60,444 bases of DNA from Actinomycetes bacterium. Lineage in GTDB: Bacteria > Actinomycetota > Acidimicrobiia > Acidimicrobiales > RAAP-2. Under the pieces are notes generated by a model. The model did no database searches and had not been told where the DNA came from. It worked only from the letters and a program-made list of their open reading frames with translations. Shown here one piece after another: positions 41,290-52,628 of the stretch. Numbering within the stretch: position 1 is the first letter of the stretch; each line of letters starts with the position of its first letter. Location of the stretch: contig JAJYXE010000031.1 of assembly GCA_021791145.1 (NCBI GenBank), forward strand, positions 1-60,444, read 5' to 3'. The translations under genes were made by a program, and so were the position numbers.

Positions 41290-43785
41290 CTATCCGCCAG
41301 ACCGGAGCAGCTGCCGGAGCCGCACCGCGTACTGCTGGGCGCGGGCCCGTGCCCGCGCCTCGCTCGGTCCCTCGGCCCAGACGTGGGTGACCGGGTCCTC
41401 GGGGTCGGGGAGGACCAGCGCCCAGCCGTCCTCTGCAGGGACCTTGACTCCGTCGATCAGGACGAGCTCCTGCCCGTCGAGCTGCTCGACGAGGGTCCGC
41501 ATCACCATGCCCTTCTGCTCCCAGGGCGTCATCACCGCCTCGTGGACGATGTGCACCGCCGGGAGGTCGTCGACGATCTTGGACAGCGGCTGGCTCGTGA
41601 GCGAGAGCATCGAGACCAGCTCCACGAGCGTCGCGGCGGCATCGTAGGCGGGGAGGATCTCCGGCCAGACGAACCCGCCCGCTTGGCTGGCAGCGAACCC
41701 CACCTCCCCGGACGCCGCGACCTCCATCACGTTGCCCGGAGACATCTTGGTGAAGACGATCGGCACGCCTGCCTCCGCACAGATGGTCTCCGCCCAGCGG
41801 CTGACACCGACGGGCAGCGCGACCGTGAGATCACGGCGCGTCTCCACCACGAGCGCCAAGAGCGCAAGGAGGGCCTGGTCGTCCGAGAGGACGGTGCCCG
41901 CGTCGTCGACGATGACGATCCGCTCGCAATCGGCGTCGACCACCACGCCGAGCTGCGCACCCGAGGCGCGTACGAGGTCGGAGACCCGGCGGGCGTGCAC
42001 CCCGAGGTCCACCGACATCATCCCGGTGGTGTGCGCGTACGGGTTCACGACGAGCACGTCGGCGTCGAGCTTGGCGAGCAGGTTGGGCATGACGAAGCTC
42101 GCGGAGCCGTACGCGAGGTCGAGCACGATCTTCATGTTGGCCGTACGCGCCGCAGAGAGGTCGACCGCGCCCACCATGTCCTTCGTGTACTGCTCGACGG
42201 CGCGTGCCGGGAAGTCGATGTCCCCGATCTGGCCGGCGAGGACACGGCGAAAGTCCTCCCGGTGGTAGAGACGCTCGACCTTGCGCTGGCCCGCCTCTGT
42301 GAGGTCGAGTCCCTCCTCGGTGAAGAACCGGATGATCACCGACTGGGGATCGTCCTGGGCGAGGCGCACGGTGAAGCCGCCCTGGTTCCCCGAGGTGCGG
42401 ATGTGGTGGCGGGTGACAGGCACGGTCGCCACCTCGAGGTCCTCGACGTTCACCCCGGCCGCGTTGCAGCCGATCATGGCCGCGCGCTTGAGCACACGTG
42501 CCGCCCTGCTCGTGTCCCGAGACGCGGTGATGGTCATCCCGCGGTCGAGCGTCGACGCCCAGGCCATGGAGAGGCGCACCACGAGCTCGGGGCTGATGTC
42601 GACGTTCGCGATGCCCCGCACGCCGTCCCGGCCGAAGAGGCCGCGGGCACCCCGCGACTCCCAGACGATCGACGAGTTCACCACTGCACCGGTCTCCACC
42701 GTCTTGAACGGGTAGACCTTCACGCCCCCGCGCAGGTGCGCGTGCGACCCGACGAGGCATCCTTCGCCGAGCACCGACCCCGGATCGCACGTCGCGCCGC
42801 GCCGGAGGTCGCACGACCTCCCGATGACCGCCCCGGCGATCCGGACGCCGGGCCCGAGGTACGCGTTGTCGTGCACGACCGAACGTCGGACCTCCGCGCC
42901 GTCGGCCACCCGCACGTTGGAGCCGAGCGTCGAGTACTCCCCCAGGACGACGCTGGCGCCGATCGTGCAGTTGTCGGCGATGGCCGCCGGCCCTTCGATG
43001 CGTGCAGCCGGGTCGATCGTGCAGCCCTTCCCCACCCACACGCCGGGACGGATCTCGAAGCCGCCGATGTCGACCTGCACCTTTCTGTCGAGGATGTCCT
43101 GGTGCGCGCGGAGGTACGCCTCGGTGGTCCCCACGTCCTCCCAGTAGCCCTGCGCCACGTAGCCGTAGAGCGGACGGCCCTCGGCGAGCACGCCGGGGAA
43201 CACCTCTTGGGAGAAGTCCACGGAGCGGTCCGCAGGGATGTAATCGAAGATCTCGGGCTCGAGGACGTAGATCCCGGTGTTGATGGTGTCGCTGAAGACC
43301 TGCCCCCACGTCGGCTTCTCGAGGAAGCGCTCGATCGTCCCGTCCTCGCGGGTGATCACGATGCCGAACTCGAGGGGGTTCTCGACGGCCGCGAGCGCCA
43401 GGGTCGCGAGCGAGCCCTTGCGCTCGTGGAACTCGATCACCGCGGTCAGGTCGATGTCGGTGAGCACGTCGCCCGAGATCACGAGGAAGCGCTCGTCGAG
43501 CTCTTCTCGGGCGTTCAGCACAGAGCCGGCGGTCCCGAGCGGCGTCTCCTCGGTCGCGTACACCATGCGCACGCCGAGCTCGGAGCCGTCGCCGAAGTAG
43601 GTGCGGATCGCGTTCGCCATGAACGCCACGGTGACGACGACCTCATCCATCCCGTGACGGCGCAAGAGGTTGACGACGTGCTCCATCATGGGCCTGTTCG
43701 CCATCGGCAGCATGGGCTTGGGCTGGTTCGACGTGAGCGGCCGCAGCCGCGTGCCCTCTCCCCCCGCCATGATCACAGCCTTCAT
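41290..43785 (-). CDS. manC: Mannose-1-phosphate guanylyltransferase fused to degenerate phosphomannomutase domain
   Basis: 831 residues, the usual length of this actinobacterial fusion. Residues 1–235: sugar-nucleotide transferase ([20 protein letters not shown]). ~245–370: left-handed beta-helix hexapeptide repeats. ~385–831: phosphomannomutase-like, starting [11 protein letters not shown]. In that last domain the phosphoserine loop TASHNP is not found where expected ([13 protein letters not shown]), and the Mg2+ motif DGDxDR is DADCER, so mutase activity looks lost. The first domain probably makes GDP-mannose or a related NDP-sugar. Confidence 0.88.
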   Translation of the reverse strand: MKAVIMAGGEGTRLRPLTSNQPKPMLPMANRPMMEHVVNLLRRHGMDEVVVTVAFMANAIRTYFGDGSELGVRMVYATEETPLGTAGSVLNAREELDERFLVISGDVLTDIDLTAVIEFHERKGSLATLALAAVENPLEFGIVITREDGTIERFLEKPTWGQVFSDTINTGIYVLEPEIFDYIPADRSVDFSQEVFPGVLAEGRPLYGYVAQGYWEDVGTTEAYLRAHQDILDRKVQVDIGGFEIRPGVWVGKGCTIDPAARIEGPAAIADNCTIGASVVLGEYSTLGSNVRVADGAEVRRSVVHDNAYLGPGVRIAGAVIGRSCDLRRGATCDPGSVLGEGCLVGSHAHLRGGVKVYPFKTVETGAVVNSSIVWESRGARGLFGRDGVRGIANVDISPELVVRLSMAWASTLDRGMTITASRDTSRAARVLKRAAMIGCNAAGVNVEDLEVATVPVTRHHIRTSGNQGGFTVRLAQDDPQSVIIRFFTEEGLDLTEAGQRKVERLYHREDFRRVLAGQIGDIDFPARAVEQYTKDMVGAVDLSAARTANMKIVLDLAYGSASFVMPNLLAKLDADVLVVNPYAHTTGMMSVDLGVHARRVSDLVRASGAQLGVVVDADCERIVIVDDAGTVLSDDQALLALLALVVETRRDLTVALPVGVSRWAETICAEAGVPIVFTKMSPGNVMEVAASGEVGFAASQAGGFVWPEILPAYDAAATLVELVSMLSLTSQPLSKIVDDLPAVHIVHEAVMTPWEQKGMVMRTLVEQLDGQELVLIDGVKVPAEDGWALVLPDPEDPVTHVWAEGPSEARARARAQQYAVRLRQLLRSGG

Positions 43786-43825
43786 GCGCCTACCTCCACT
43801 TGTCGCAGTGTTCCACGCGCCCGGC

Positions 43826-44605
43826 TCACACGGCGTCCCCCTGCGGTGCGGCCCCCTGCGGTGCGGCCCCCTGCGGTGCGGCCCCCTGTGGTGCGGCCCC
43901 CTGTCGTGCGGCCCCCTGTCGTGCGGCCCGCCCCTCGGCGAGGGCCCGGCGCGCCGGGACCAGGTACGCGACCGCTGCGGCCCAGGCGAGCACGATGCCC
44001 GCGCCCCCGAAGACCCAGGCTGCGACGTGGAACGGCTGCTGCCACCCGGCGGTGCCGTCGCTGATGAGGAACCCGGGGTAGGCGACCATCAAGCCGAAGG
44101 TCCCCGCCTTTCCGATCCACAGGACGTCGATGCGGCGCGCGCCGAGCGCTGCGAGCACGAGCACCGTCGCCGACACCAGCACCTCGCGCCCCACGGTGAG
44201 AAGGCCGAACCACAGCGGCACGGCGCCGTGCACGATGACGGCGATGACGGCGGTGCCCACGAGCACCCGGTCGACGGCCGGGTCCAGCATCTTTCCGATC
44301 CGCGACACCTGGTGCAGGCGGCGTGCGAGCTGCCCGTCCACCCAGTCGGTGGCTCCGAGGACTCCGAGGAGCACGGCTGCGGCCGTCTGCTGCCCGGCGC
44401 CGAAGAGCAGCCAGAGGAACACACCCACCCCGAGGAAACGCAGAGTGCTGACCAGGTTAGGGAGGGTGACGACCCGGTCCTCTTCTGTCGCCCGGTTGCC
44501 GCTCGCCCCGGCCGCGTCGGGCACAGCGCCGGTACCAGCACCGGCCGCATCGGGCACAGCGCCAGTACCGGCACCGGCGTCGGGCGCGAGCTCCGGGGCC
44601 GACAT
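43826..44605 (-). CDS. pgsA: CDP-alcohol phosphatidyltransferase (PgsA-like)
   Basis: 259 residues. The active-site motif is complete: [20 protein letters not shown] followed by LDPAVD (D-x2-DG-x2-AR-x8-G-x3-D-x3-D). About five transmembrane helices. It corresponds to pgsA2 upstream of gcvH in M. tuberculosis, so phosphatidylglycerophosphate synthesis is likely but the alcohol substrate is not certain. Both ends are repeat-derived: an 11-residue duplication before the first helix and a GAAPQ tail. ATG 44605. Confidence 0.9.
   Translation of the reverse strand: MSAPELAPDAGAGTGAVPDAAGAGTGAVPDAAGASGNRATEEDRVVTLPNLVSTLRFLGVGVFLWLLFGAGQQTAAAVLLGVLGATDWVDGQLARRLHQVSRIGKMLDPAVDRVLVGTAVIAVIVHGAVPLWFGLLTVGREVLVSATVLVLAALGARRIDVLWIGKAGTFGLMVAYPGFLISDGTAGWQQPFHVAAWVFGGAGIVLAWAAAVAYLVPARRALAEGRAARQGAARQGAAPQGAAPQGAAPQGAAPQGDAV
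43839..43928. repeat. 15-bp tandem repeat at the pgsA 3' end
   Basis: Six units of CCCTGYSGTGCGGCC (minus strand encodes [10 protein letters not shown] repeats) form the C-terminal tail. Confidence 0.95.
44511..44576. repeat. 33-bp duplication at the pgsA 5' end
   Basis: Two 33-bp copies differing at a few bases encode [11 protein letters not shown] twice at the N-terminus. Confidence 0.9.
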
Positions 44606-44646
44606 GGAGTGGAGTCTACGGGTGGCCGGTGTGCCAGTCTGTGGCC

Positions 44647-45846
<1,200 letters not shown>

Positions 45847-45932
45847 CCTGCGTCGGGCGAGGCCGCCGACCCGACCTCCTCGAAAACGGCGCGCCCTGCC
45901 CGGCCCGCCCGGCGCACTGCGCCTCGCGCGCC

Positions 45933-46955
45933 CTACCCGACGGTCCAGGTCGAACCGGAACGCAGGAGCGCCTTCAGGTCGCCGAGCCCCCGCCGGTCCT
46001 GGGCGTCGGCCACCTGCTGTGCCATGGACGCGCCGTACTCGGGCCGCTCCACCGCGCGGAAGACCCCGATCGGCGTCGGCTCGTAGGGGCCGCGCGACAG
46101 TCGTGAGAGCGCGAAGGCGAGGCCCGGGTCCTCGCGGCGCTCGTCGTGGACGAGGACGGCGTCCTCGCCGACGTCCGCGACGTCGACGATCTCCAGGCGA
46201 CCGTCGGCACGCTGGACGACGCCCTTCTCCTTCTCCGGCCCGAAACGAATCGGCTCGCCGTGCACGAGAGGCACCAGCATCGACGCCCGTGCCTCGCGCC
46301 CGGTGATCTTCTCGAACGCGCCGTCGTTGAACACGTTGCAGTTCTGGTAGACCTCGACGAACGCCGCGCCGTCGTGCTCATGGGCGCGACGGAACATCTC
46401 CTGCATGTGCTGGCGGTCCATGTCGTGGGTGCGGGCCACGAAGCTCGCCTCCGCGCCGAGCGCGAGGCTGACCGGGTTGAACGGAGTGTCCAGTGAGCCG
46501 AACGGGGTCGACTTGGTGACCTTGGCGACCTCCGACGTCGGCGAGTACTGCCCCTTGGTCAGACCGTAGATCTGGTTGTTGAACATGAGGATCGTCATGC
46601 GGACGTTGCGGCGCAACGCGTGAATGAGATGGTTCCCGCCGATGGAGAGCGCGTCGCCGTCGCCGGTGACAACCCACACGTCGAGGTCCGGGCGCGTGGC
46701 GGCGAGCCCCGTCGCGATCGCCGGTGCCCGCCCGTGGATCGAGTGCAGCCCGTAGGTCGACATGTAGTACGGGAAGCGCGCGGCGCAGCCGATGCCCGAG
46801 AGGAACACCGTGTTCTCACGGCGCACGCCCAGCTCGGGCAGGAGCATCTGGACGGCCGCGAGGATCGAGTAATCCCCGCAGCCAGGGCACCAGCGGACCT
46901 CCTGGTCGCTCGCCCAGTCCTTGCGCGTGGTCGCCGGGACGGCCGCGGTGGTCAC
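45933..46955 (-). CDS. korB: 2-oxoacid:ferredoxin oxidoreductase beta subunit
   Basis: 340 residues. Thiamine diphosphate site VVTGDGDALSIGGNHLIHAL and NNQIYGLTKGQ; cluster cysteines in WCPGCGDYS, GIGCAAR and YQNCNVFND. With KorA it oxidises a 2-oxoacid, probably 2-oxoglutarate, to the acyl-CoA and reduces ferredoxin. GTG 46955 overlaps the korA stop as GTGA. Confidence 0.95.
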   Translation of the reverse strand: MTTAAVPATTRKDWASDQEVRWCPGCGDYSILAAVQMLLPELGVRRENTVFLSGIGCAARFPYYMSTYGLHSIHGRAPAIATGLAATRPDLDVWVVTGDGDALSIGGNHLIHALRRNVRMTILMFNNQIYGLTKGQYSPTSEVAKVTKSTPFGSLDTPFNPVSLALGAEASFVARTHDMDRQHMQEMFRRAHEHDGAAFVEVYQNCNVFNDGAFEKITGREARASMLVPLVHGEPIRFGPEKEKGVVQRADGRLEIVDVADVGEDAVLVHDERREDPGLAFALSRLSRGPYEPTPIGVFRAVERPEYGASMAQQVADAQDRRGLGDLKALLRSGSTWTVG

Positions 46956-48841
46956 TTCTCCCCTCCGAGGAGCGACTCGACCGCGGCTTCGATCTCGCCG
47001 GCACGGAACGGGACGCCCTGGACCTTGGTGAGGGACCGGGCGTCGACGAGGAACTCGGCGCGCACGAGGCGCGAGAGCTGCCCCAGGTTCATCTCGGGGA
47101 CCAGCACCTGCCGGTAGCGGGCAAGCACCTCTGCGAGGTTCGGCGGGAACGGGTGCAGGTGGACGAGGTGCGCGCGCGCCACCCTGTGGCCCCGGGCGCG
47201 GGCCCTGCGGACGCCCGCCGCGATCGCCCCGTACGTGGACCCCCACCCGAGCACCAGCAGCTCGGCGTCGCCGGTCTCGTCGTCGACCTCGAGCGGCGGG
47301 ACGTCCCGTGCGATCCCGTCGATCTTCGCCGCGCGCAGGCGGACCATGCGCTCGTGGTTGACCGGGTCGTAGGAGACGTTGCCCGAGCCGTCCGCCTTCT
47401 CGAGACCGCCGATGCGGTGCTCGAGCCCGGGCACCCCCGGCGGGGCCCACGGCCGCGCGAGAGTCTCGGGGTCGCGCACATAGGGCAGGAACACCGGCGT
47501 GCCGTCCTCTCGGACGTGGTTGGTCTCGGTGGCGAACCCCGGGTCGATCCGCTCGAGGCGGTCGACGTCGGGCAGGAGCCAGGGCTCCGCCCCGTTCGCC
47601 AGGTACCCGTCGGAGAGCAGGATCACCGGCGTGCGGTACTTGATCGCGAGACGCGCCGCCTCGATCGCGGCCTCGAAGCAGTGAGAAGGGGTCTTCGCCG
47701 CCACGATCGGGACGGGCGCCTCCCCGTGCCGCCCGTACATGGCGTGCAGGAGGTCGGCCTGCTCGGCCTTGGTCGGCAGCCCCGTCGAGGGTCCCCCGCG
47801 CTGGATGTCGACCACGAGGAGGGGAAGCTCGAGGTTGACGGCGAGGCCGATCGCCTCGGACTTGAGGTCGAGGCCAGGCCCGCTCGTCGTCGTGACGCCC
47901 AGCGAGCCGCCGAACGCCGCCCCGATCGCCGATCCGATGCCGGCGATCTCGTCTTCGGCCTGGAAGGTCCGGACGCCGAACTCCTTGCGCTTGGAGAGCT
48001 CGTGGAGGATGTCCGAGGCGGGGGTGATCGGATAGCTGCCGAGGAAGAGCGGCAGGCCCGACAGCTTCGACGCGGCGATCAGCCCCCACGCGAGCGCCTG
48101 GTTGCCGCTGACCTGCGTGTACTCGCCCGCGGCGAAGGGCGCGGGTCGCACCTCGTAGTTCGCTTCGAACAGCTCGGCGGTCTCGCCGAAGTGGTACCCG
48201 GCGCGGAAGGCCCGGGAGTTCGCCTCCAGCACGGCGGGGCGGTCGGCGAACCGCCGCTCGATCCACTCGATCGTCGGCTCGATCGGGCGGGTGTACAACC
48301 AGCTCAAGAGGCCGAGCGCGAAGAAGTTCTTGGAGCGCTCGGCGTCGCGGGGCTTCACGCCCGCTTCCTTGCAGACCTCCTGGGTGATCGAGGTCATCGG
48401 GACCTCGTACACCGCAAAGCCCGAGAGGCTGCCGTCGGTGAGCGGGTTCGAGCCGTAGCCGGCCTTGGCGAGGCTCCGATCGTCGAAGGCGTCGATGTTG
48501 ACCACGAGGGTCGCACCCGTCTCGAGCACGCCGACGTTCGCCTTGAGCGCCGCGGGGTTCATCGCCACCAGCACGTTGGGCGCGTCGCCGGGCGTCAGGA
48601 TGTCGTAGTCGGCGATCTGCACCTGGAAGGCGGAGACTCCGGCGAGCGTCCCGGCGGGCGCCCGGATCTCGGCGGGGAAATCCGGGAACGTCGCAAGGTC
48701 GTTGCCGAAGAGCGCGCTCGACGCGGTGAACCGGTCGCCGGTCAGCTGCATCCCGTCGCCGGAGTCGCCGGCGAACCGGATGACGACACGGTCGAGGACG
48801 CGGTGCTCATGGGGGTGCTGCTCGGTGGTCGTCACGCGCAC
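46952..48841 (-). CDS. korA: 2-oxoacid:ferredoxin oxidoreductase alpha (gamma–alpha fused) subunit
   Basis: 629 residues. The gamma domain (~15–190, VIRFAGDSGDGMQLTGDRF) precedes the alpha domains (SGNQALAWGLIAASKLSGLP, then TFQAEDEIAGIGSAIGAAFG). The fusion is typical of actinobacterial and Aquificales KorA. It supplies CoA and substrate sites; products are acyl-CoA, CO2 and reduced ferredoxin. GTG 48841; in-frame GTG 48835 also possible. The aldolase gene ends 61 bases upstream. Confidence 0.95.
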   Translation of the reverse strand: MRVTTTEQHPHEHRVLDRVVIRFAGDSGDGMQLTGDRFTASSALFGNDLATFPDFPAEIRAPAGTLAGVSAFQVQIADYDILTPGDAPNVLVAMNPAALKANVGVLETGATLVVNIDAFDDRSLAKAGYGSNPLTDGSLSGFAVYEVPMTSITQEVCKEAGVKPRDAERSKNFFALGLLSWLYTRPIEPTIEWIERRFADRPAVLEANSRAFRAGYHFGETAELFEANYEVRPAPFAAGEYTQVSGNQALAWGLIAASKLSGLPLFLGSYPITPASDILHELSKRKEFGVRTFQAEDEIAGIGSAIGAAFGGSLGVTTTSGPGLDLKSEAIGLAVNLELPLLVVDIQRGGPSTGLPTKAEQADLLHAMYGRHGEAPVPIVAAKTPSHCFEAAIEAARLAIKYRTPVILLSDGYLANGAEPWLLPDVDRLERIDPGFATETNHVREDGTPVFLPYVRDPETLARPWAPPGVPGLEHRIGGLEKADGSGNVSYDPVNHERMVRLRAAKIDGIARDVPPLEVDDETGDAELLVLGWGSTYGAIAAGVRRARARGHRVARAHLVHLHPFPPNLAEVLARYRQVLVPEMNLGQLSRLVRAEFLVDARSLTKVQGVPFRAGEIEAAVESLLGGEK

Positions 48842-48902
48842 GAGAGCTTACCGGCGCGGCACACGCCTCCGAGGACGCGCCCGGGACGCGCCGCGAGCGC
48901 GC

Positions 48903-49958
48903 TCAGGCGATGGTCACCTCGGGGTCGAGGTAGACGTCTTGGATCGCGTGGATGAGGGCCGCCCCCTCGTCCGTCGGGCGCTGGAAGGACTTGCGACCGA
49001 CGATGAGGCCCTGCCCGCCCGCGCGCTTGTTGACGACCGCAGTGCGGACCGCCTGCGCGAGGTCCCCCGAACCGTGGGACTCGCCGCCCGAGTTGATGAG
49101 ACCGATCCGGCCCGCGTAGCAGTTCACGACCTGCCAGCGGGTGAGGTCGATCGGGTGGTCCGTCGTCAGCTGGTCGTAGACGAGCGGATCGGTCCTGCCG
49201 AAGCCGAGCACGTTGTAGCCGCCGTTGTTCTCCGGCTGCTTCTGCTTGATGATGTCGGCCTCGATGGTGACGCCGAGGTGGTTGGCCTGCCCCGTGAGAT
49301 CGGCCGAGACCTCGTAGTTCACGCCGTCCTTCTTGAAGCCCGGATTGCGCAGGTAGCACCACAGGACCGTGAACATCCCGAGCCGGTGCGCCTCCGCGAA
49401 GGCCTCCGAGACCTCGTGGAGCTGCCGGTCGGCGAGGTCGGAGCCGAAGTAGACGGTCGCCCCGACCCCGAGTGCGCCGAGATCGAACGCCTGGCGCACG
49501 GAGCCGAACAGCACCTGGTCGTAGGTGTTGGGCAGGTGGAGGAAGTCGTTGTGGTTGAGCTTGACGATGAACGGGATGCGGTGCACGTAGCGGCGAGACA
49601 CCGCGCCGAGCACGCCGAGCGTGGTGGCGATCGCGCTGCACTCCCCGGCGAGCGCGAGCTCGCAGAGGTTGGCCGGGTCGAAGTACTTGGGGTTCTTGGC
49701 GAAGCTCGCGGCCGCGGAGTGCTCGATCCCCTGGTCGACCGGGAGGATCGAGAGGTACCCGGTGCCACCCAGCCGGCCGTGGCTGTACACGCTCCCGAGC
49801 GCCCGCAGGACGGCCGACGAGCGGTCCGAGTCGCGGAACGTCCGGTCGAGGAAGTCCGGGCCCGGCAGGACGAGCCCGTCGGCCGGGAACGCCTTCGCCT
49901 CGTGGTTCAACAGGAAGTCGGCCTCTTCGCCGAGCAGCTGCTGGAGATCGATGGACAT
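48903..49958 (-). CDS. fbaB: Class I fructose-bisphosphate aldolase (DhnA/FbaB type)
   Basis: 351 residues. [43 protein letters not shown] and [14 protein letters not shown] are the archaeal-type class I aldolase features; no class II zinc motif. Glycolytic or gluconeogenic. Starts nine bases after the TPR gene. Confidence 0.95.
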   Translation of the reverse strand: MSIDLQQLLGEEADFLLNHEAKAFPADGLVLPGPDFLDRTFRDSDRSSAVLRALGSVYSHGRLGGTGYLSILPVDQGIEHSAAASFAKNPKYFDPANLCELALAGECSAIATTLGVLGAVSRRYVHRIPFIVKLNHNDFLHLPNTYDQVLFGSVRQAFDLGALGVGATVYFGSDLADRQLHEVSEAFAEAHRLGMFTVLWCYLRNPGFKKDGVNYEVSADLTGQANHLGVTIEADIIKQKQPENNGGYNVLGFGRTDPLVYDQLTTDHPIDLTRWQVVNCYAGRIGLINSGGESHGSGDLAQAVRTAVVNKRAGGQGLIVGRKSFQRPTDEGAALIHAIQDVYLDPEVTIA

Positions 49959-49967
49959 GGGGCGAGC

Positions 49968-51458
49968 CTACTTGGACCCCTCTCCGCCTCTGTCGGGACA
50001 TGACGGCGCCGGCTCCGACGACCGTGCGGACGCCGGCGGCGCCGCGGACGCCGGTCGGGACGCCGTGGACGCCGGTCGGGACCTCCGCCGCCGGCGAGGC
50101 GGACCGCCCTGGCCTAGCGCGTCCAGCCGGTCGGCGACGTCGTAGGCCTCGGGATCCACACGGGCGACCCGCAGGAACAGCTCGCGGGCCCGCGGCAGGT
50201 CGCCGGCGCGCTCGTAGAGGTCGCCGAGCGCGTACCACTGTCGGAGGTGGCGGTCCGAGGGGTTCCGCAGCGCACGTGCCGCGCCGGCCGAGGCGAGCAG
50301 CTCGATCGCCTCGGACAGCCGCCCCCTGTCGGCGAGGCTGCCCGCCGCGACGATCCGGGCCTCGGAGAGCACGTCGGCGTCGGGCGAGCGGTGTCGGAGC
50401 TCGGTCCATTCGGCGGTGACCTGGGCATGCCGTCCGAGCGCCCGCAACGAGTCCATCAGCGCCGGGGTCACCTCGGGCTCGTCCGCGAGCTGCGCGAAGG
50501 CCTGCAGATGTCTGGCTGCGTCGCGCCAGCGGCCGAGCCGGTAGGCGGCCAACCCCGCGAGCCGTCGCACCGCCGGCACGGATCCCACCTCGCGGGTGAG
50601 CTCGTTGCTGTAGCGAAGGGCTTCGGGGTACCGCCCCCGCTCGTATGCGGCGACCGCCTTCTCCATTCGGCCGACGAGCGCCTCCCGATGGCGGGCGGTC
50701 GCCGTGTCGGCGGCGCGGCGGATCTCGGCAGCGACGTCGGCGGGCAGGGGGGGCACCTTCGCCGGCGGGCGGCTCGGAACCTCCGAGCGTGCGCGGACCG
50801 GCGCGGCGTCCGCCCGCACCCACTCCTCCATCGGCGGCGGCGGCTCGAGATTGCGCCGCGGCTCCCTGCGCGCGCTGCCTTCCTCGAGCGGCTGCCTCGA
50901 GACTTCGTGGGCACCCCGACGTGCGACCCCACCCCAGCGGCGGGCGGCGGGCGGCAGTGCCTGGCGGGGCCTCCGGTCCGGGCGGTCGCGGTCTTGGGCG
51001 CCACGCTCGCCTCGCGGTCGTTCTCCAGTCGGCCGCTCGCCCCGCGGTCGTTCTCCTGGCGGGCGCTCTCCCCGGCGCCGCTCTCCAGGCGCCCGCTCGC
51101 CCCGCGCTCGTTCTCCTGGCGGGCGCTCTCCCCGGCGCCGCTCTCCAGGCGCCCGCTCGCCCCGCGCTCGTTCTCCTGGCGGGCGCTCTCCCCGCCGGCC
51201 GCCGGCATATCCGCCGCCGGCCTCCCGGCTGGGCCTCTCGTCGCGCCGGGTGCGACGCCCGCGAGCATCCGCGGCTCTCCCCTCGCCGGCGTCGTCCCTG
51301 CTCCAGGGTGCCCGCCCGTCTCGCGCGGTCTTCGAGCCCGACCTACCGGGCGCCCTGCCCGTCGACGCCCTGCCCGTCGGAGCCCCGGCGCGCCGTGGCG
51401 CCCTGGCGCGAGGCGGCTTCGGCACGCGAGAGCCCCCGTCGTCGGGCTGTGGCGGCAT
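49968..51458 (-). CDS. TPR protein with long disordered repeat-rich N-terminus
   Basis: 496 residues. Residues 1–~230 are Arg/Gly/Pro/Glu-rich and include perfect 60-bp DNA repeats (GERPPGERARGERAPGERRR units). Residues ~240–450 are tetratricopeptide-like helices (AVAAYERGRYPEALRYSNEL, WYALGDLYERAGDLPRAREL). Likely a scaffold; partner unknown. ATG 51458 is chosen as the first start after the divergent region. Confidence 0.78.
   Translation of the reverse strand: MPPQPDDGGSRVPKPPRARAPRRAGAPTGRASTGRAPGRSGSKTARDGRAPWSRDDAGEGRAADARGRRTRRDERPSREAGGGYAGGRRGERPPGERARGERAPGERRRGERPPGERARGERAPGERRRGERPPGERPRGERPTGERPRGERGAQDRDRPDRRPRQALPPAARRWGGVARRGAHEVSRQPLEEGSARREPRRNLEPPPPMEEWVRADAAPVRARSEVPSRPPAKVPPLPADVAAEIRRAADTATARHREALVGRMEKAVAAYERGRYPEALRYSNELTREVGSVPAVRRLAGLAAYRLGRWRDAARHLQAFAQLADEPEVTPALMDSLRALGRHAQVTAEWTELRHRSPDADVLSEARIVAAGSLADRGRLSEAIELLASAGAARALRNPSDRHLRQWYALGDLYERAGDLPRARELFLRVARVDPEAYDVADRLDALGQGGPPRRRRRSRPASTASRPASAAPPASARSSEPAPSCPDRGGEGSK
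51061..51196. repeat. 60-bp perfect tandem repeat in the TPR protein gene
   Basis: 51061–51120 and 51121–51180 are identical, with a further partial copy to about 51196 and half-copies upstream (from ~51040). The 60-bp unit is itself made of related 30-bp halves. Confidence 0.95.
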
Positions 51459-51593
51459 CCCGTGAGTGTACGGGTCGCTACCGAGGAGGACCTCCGCGGA
51501 AATTGGGTCCTTCCGACCTCCCTCAGCCCCGCGTTCGCTCGTACCATCAGCTCGCGAGCGGACGCTCCGCGAGCTGCGGCGAGGAGGCGCCAC

Positions 51594-52628
51594 GTGGCAT
51601 CCAGGTCCCAGGGGTACGAAGAGGCTCCGCAGCCGGTCGACGCGCGCCCCGACGCGTTCACCTCGCCGCAGACGGGCGGGGCCGCGACAACGGAGTCGCC
51701 CGTGCCCGCCGCGGCGGCCCTCCTGTTCTCGGGCGTCACCCACTTCTACGGCGAGCACCGCGCCCTCGACGACCTCTGCCTGCGCGTCGAGCGGGGGCAG
51801 ACGCTCGCGCTGCTCGGCCCGAACGGCGCGGGGAAGTCGACGACGATCTCCGTCCTCCTCGGGCTCGTCCGGCCCGGCGCCGGTGAGGTCGAGGTCCTCG
51901 GGCGCTCCCCGAGGGAGGCGGTCGCGTCCGGGCGCGTCGGCGCGATGCTCCAGACCGGCTCGGGAACGGGGCTCCCTCCCGGCGTGCGCGTCCTCGACGT
52001 GCTGAAGCTGGTCCGGCGGCTCTACGCGAGTCCCGCCGCGCTGGACGTGGTGATCGAGCGCGCGGCCGTCGCCACCCTCCTCCACCGCCGCACGGACCAG
52101 CTGTCCGGCGGCCAGGCGCAGCGGGTCCGCTTCGCCCTGGCGATCGCCGGTGACCCCGACGTCGTCTTCCTCGACGAGCCGACCGCCGCGATGGACGTCG
52201 AGGCACGCCGGTCCTTCTGGAAGATGATCCGCTCCCTCGGCGAGGAGGGGCGGACGACCGTCTTCGCCACGCACCATCTCGCCGAGGCCGATCAGGTCGC
52301 CGACCGCGTGGTCGTGCTGCACCACGGGCGGGTGGTGGCCGACGGCCCCGGCGCGACCCTCAAGGCTGCGGTCGCGAGCCGACAGGTGCGCTTCGTGTCG
52401 ACGGACCCCGACCTCGACGTCCTCAACGCGCTCGAGGGGGTCACCGACGTGCAGGTGCGCGGGACGACCGTCACCCTGGACTCGCTCGATGCCGACGCGT
52501 CGATCCGAGCCCTGGTCCGCCTCGACGTCGAATTCAAGGACCTCGAGGTCACCGGTGCCGGGCTCGAGGAGGCGTTCCTGGCGCTCACCACGCCGCTGGC
52601 CGCAGCCGAGGAGGACGCGCCGTCGTGA
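51594..52628 (+). CDS. ABC transporter ATP-binding protein (ABC-2 exporter type)
   Basis: 344 residues. Walker A LLGPNGAGKSTTISVLLG, signature DQLSGGQAQRVRFALAIAGD, Walker B VVFLDEPTAAMD and H-loop TVFATHHLAEAD. GTG 51594 has AGGAGG (51582–51587) six bases ahead; the frame open to 50247 upstream is shadow of the TPR gene. It overlaps the permease gene by GTGA. Confidence 0.95.
   Translation: MASRSQGYEEAPQPVDARPDAFTSPQTGGAATTESPVPAAAALLFSGVTHFYGEHRALDDLCLRVERGQTLALLGPNGAGKSTTISVLLGLVRPGAGEVEVLGRSPREAVASGRVGAMLQTGSGTGLPPGVRVLDVLKLVRRLYASPAALDVVIERAAVATLLHRRTDQLSGGQAQRVRFALAIAGDPDVVFLDEPTAAMDVEARRSFWKMIRSLGEEGRTTVFATHHLAEADQVADRVVVLHHGRVVADGPGATLKAAVASRQVRFVSTDPDLDVLNALEGVTDVQVRGTTVTLDSLDADASIRALVRLDVEFKDLEVTGAGLEEAFLALTTPLAAAEEDAPS

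Noticed and set aside
41242..44064. 940-codon ORF on the plus strand
   Set aside because: Antisense to gcvH (start), manC and the pgsA end; His/Arg/Asp-rich shadow with no motifs, while manC has clear domains.
46724..48955. 743-codon plus-strand ORF
   Set aside because: Antisense to korAB.
50247..51593. Upstream extension of the ABC ATPase frame
   Set aside because: Lies over the TPR gene; a strong ribosome site and GTG at 51594 mark the true start.
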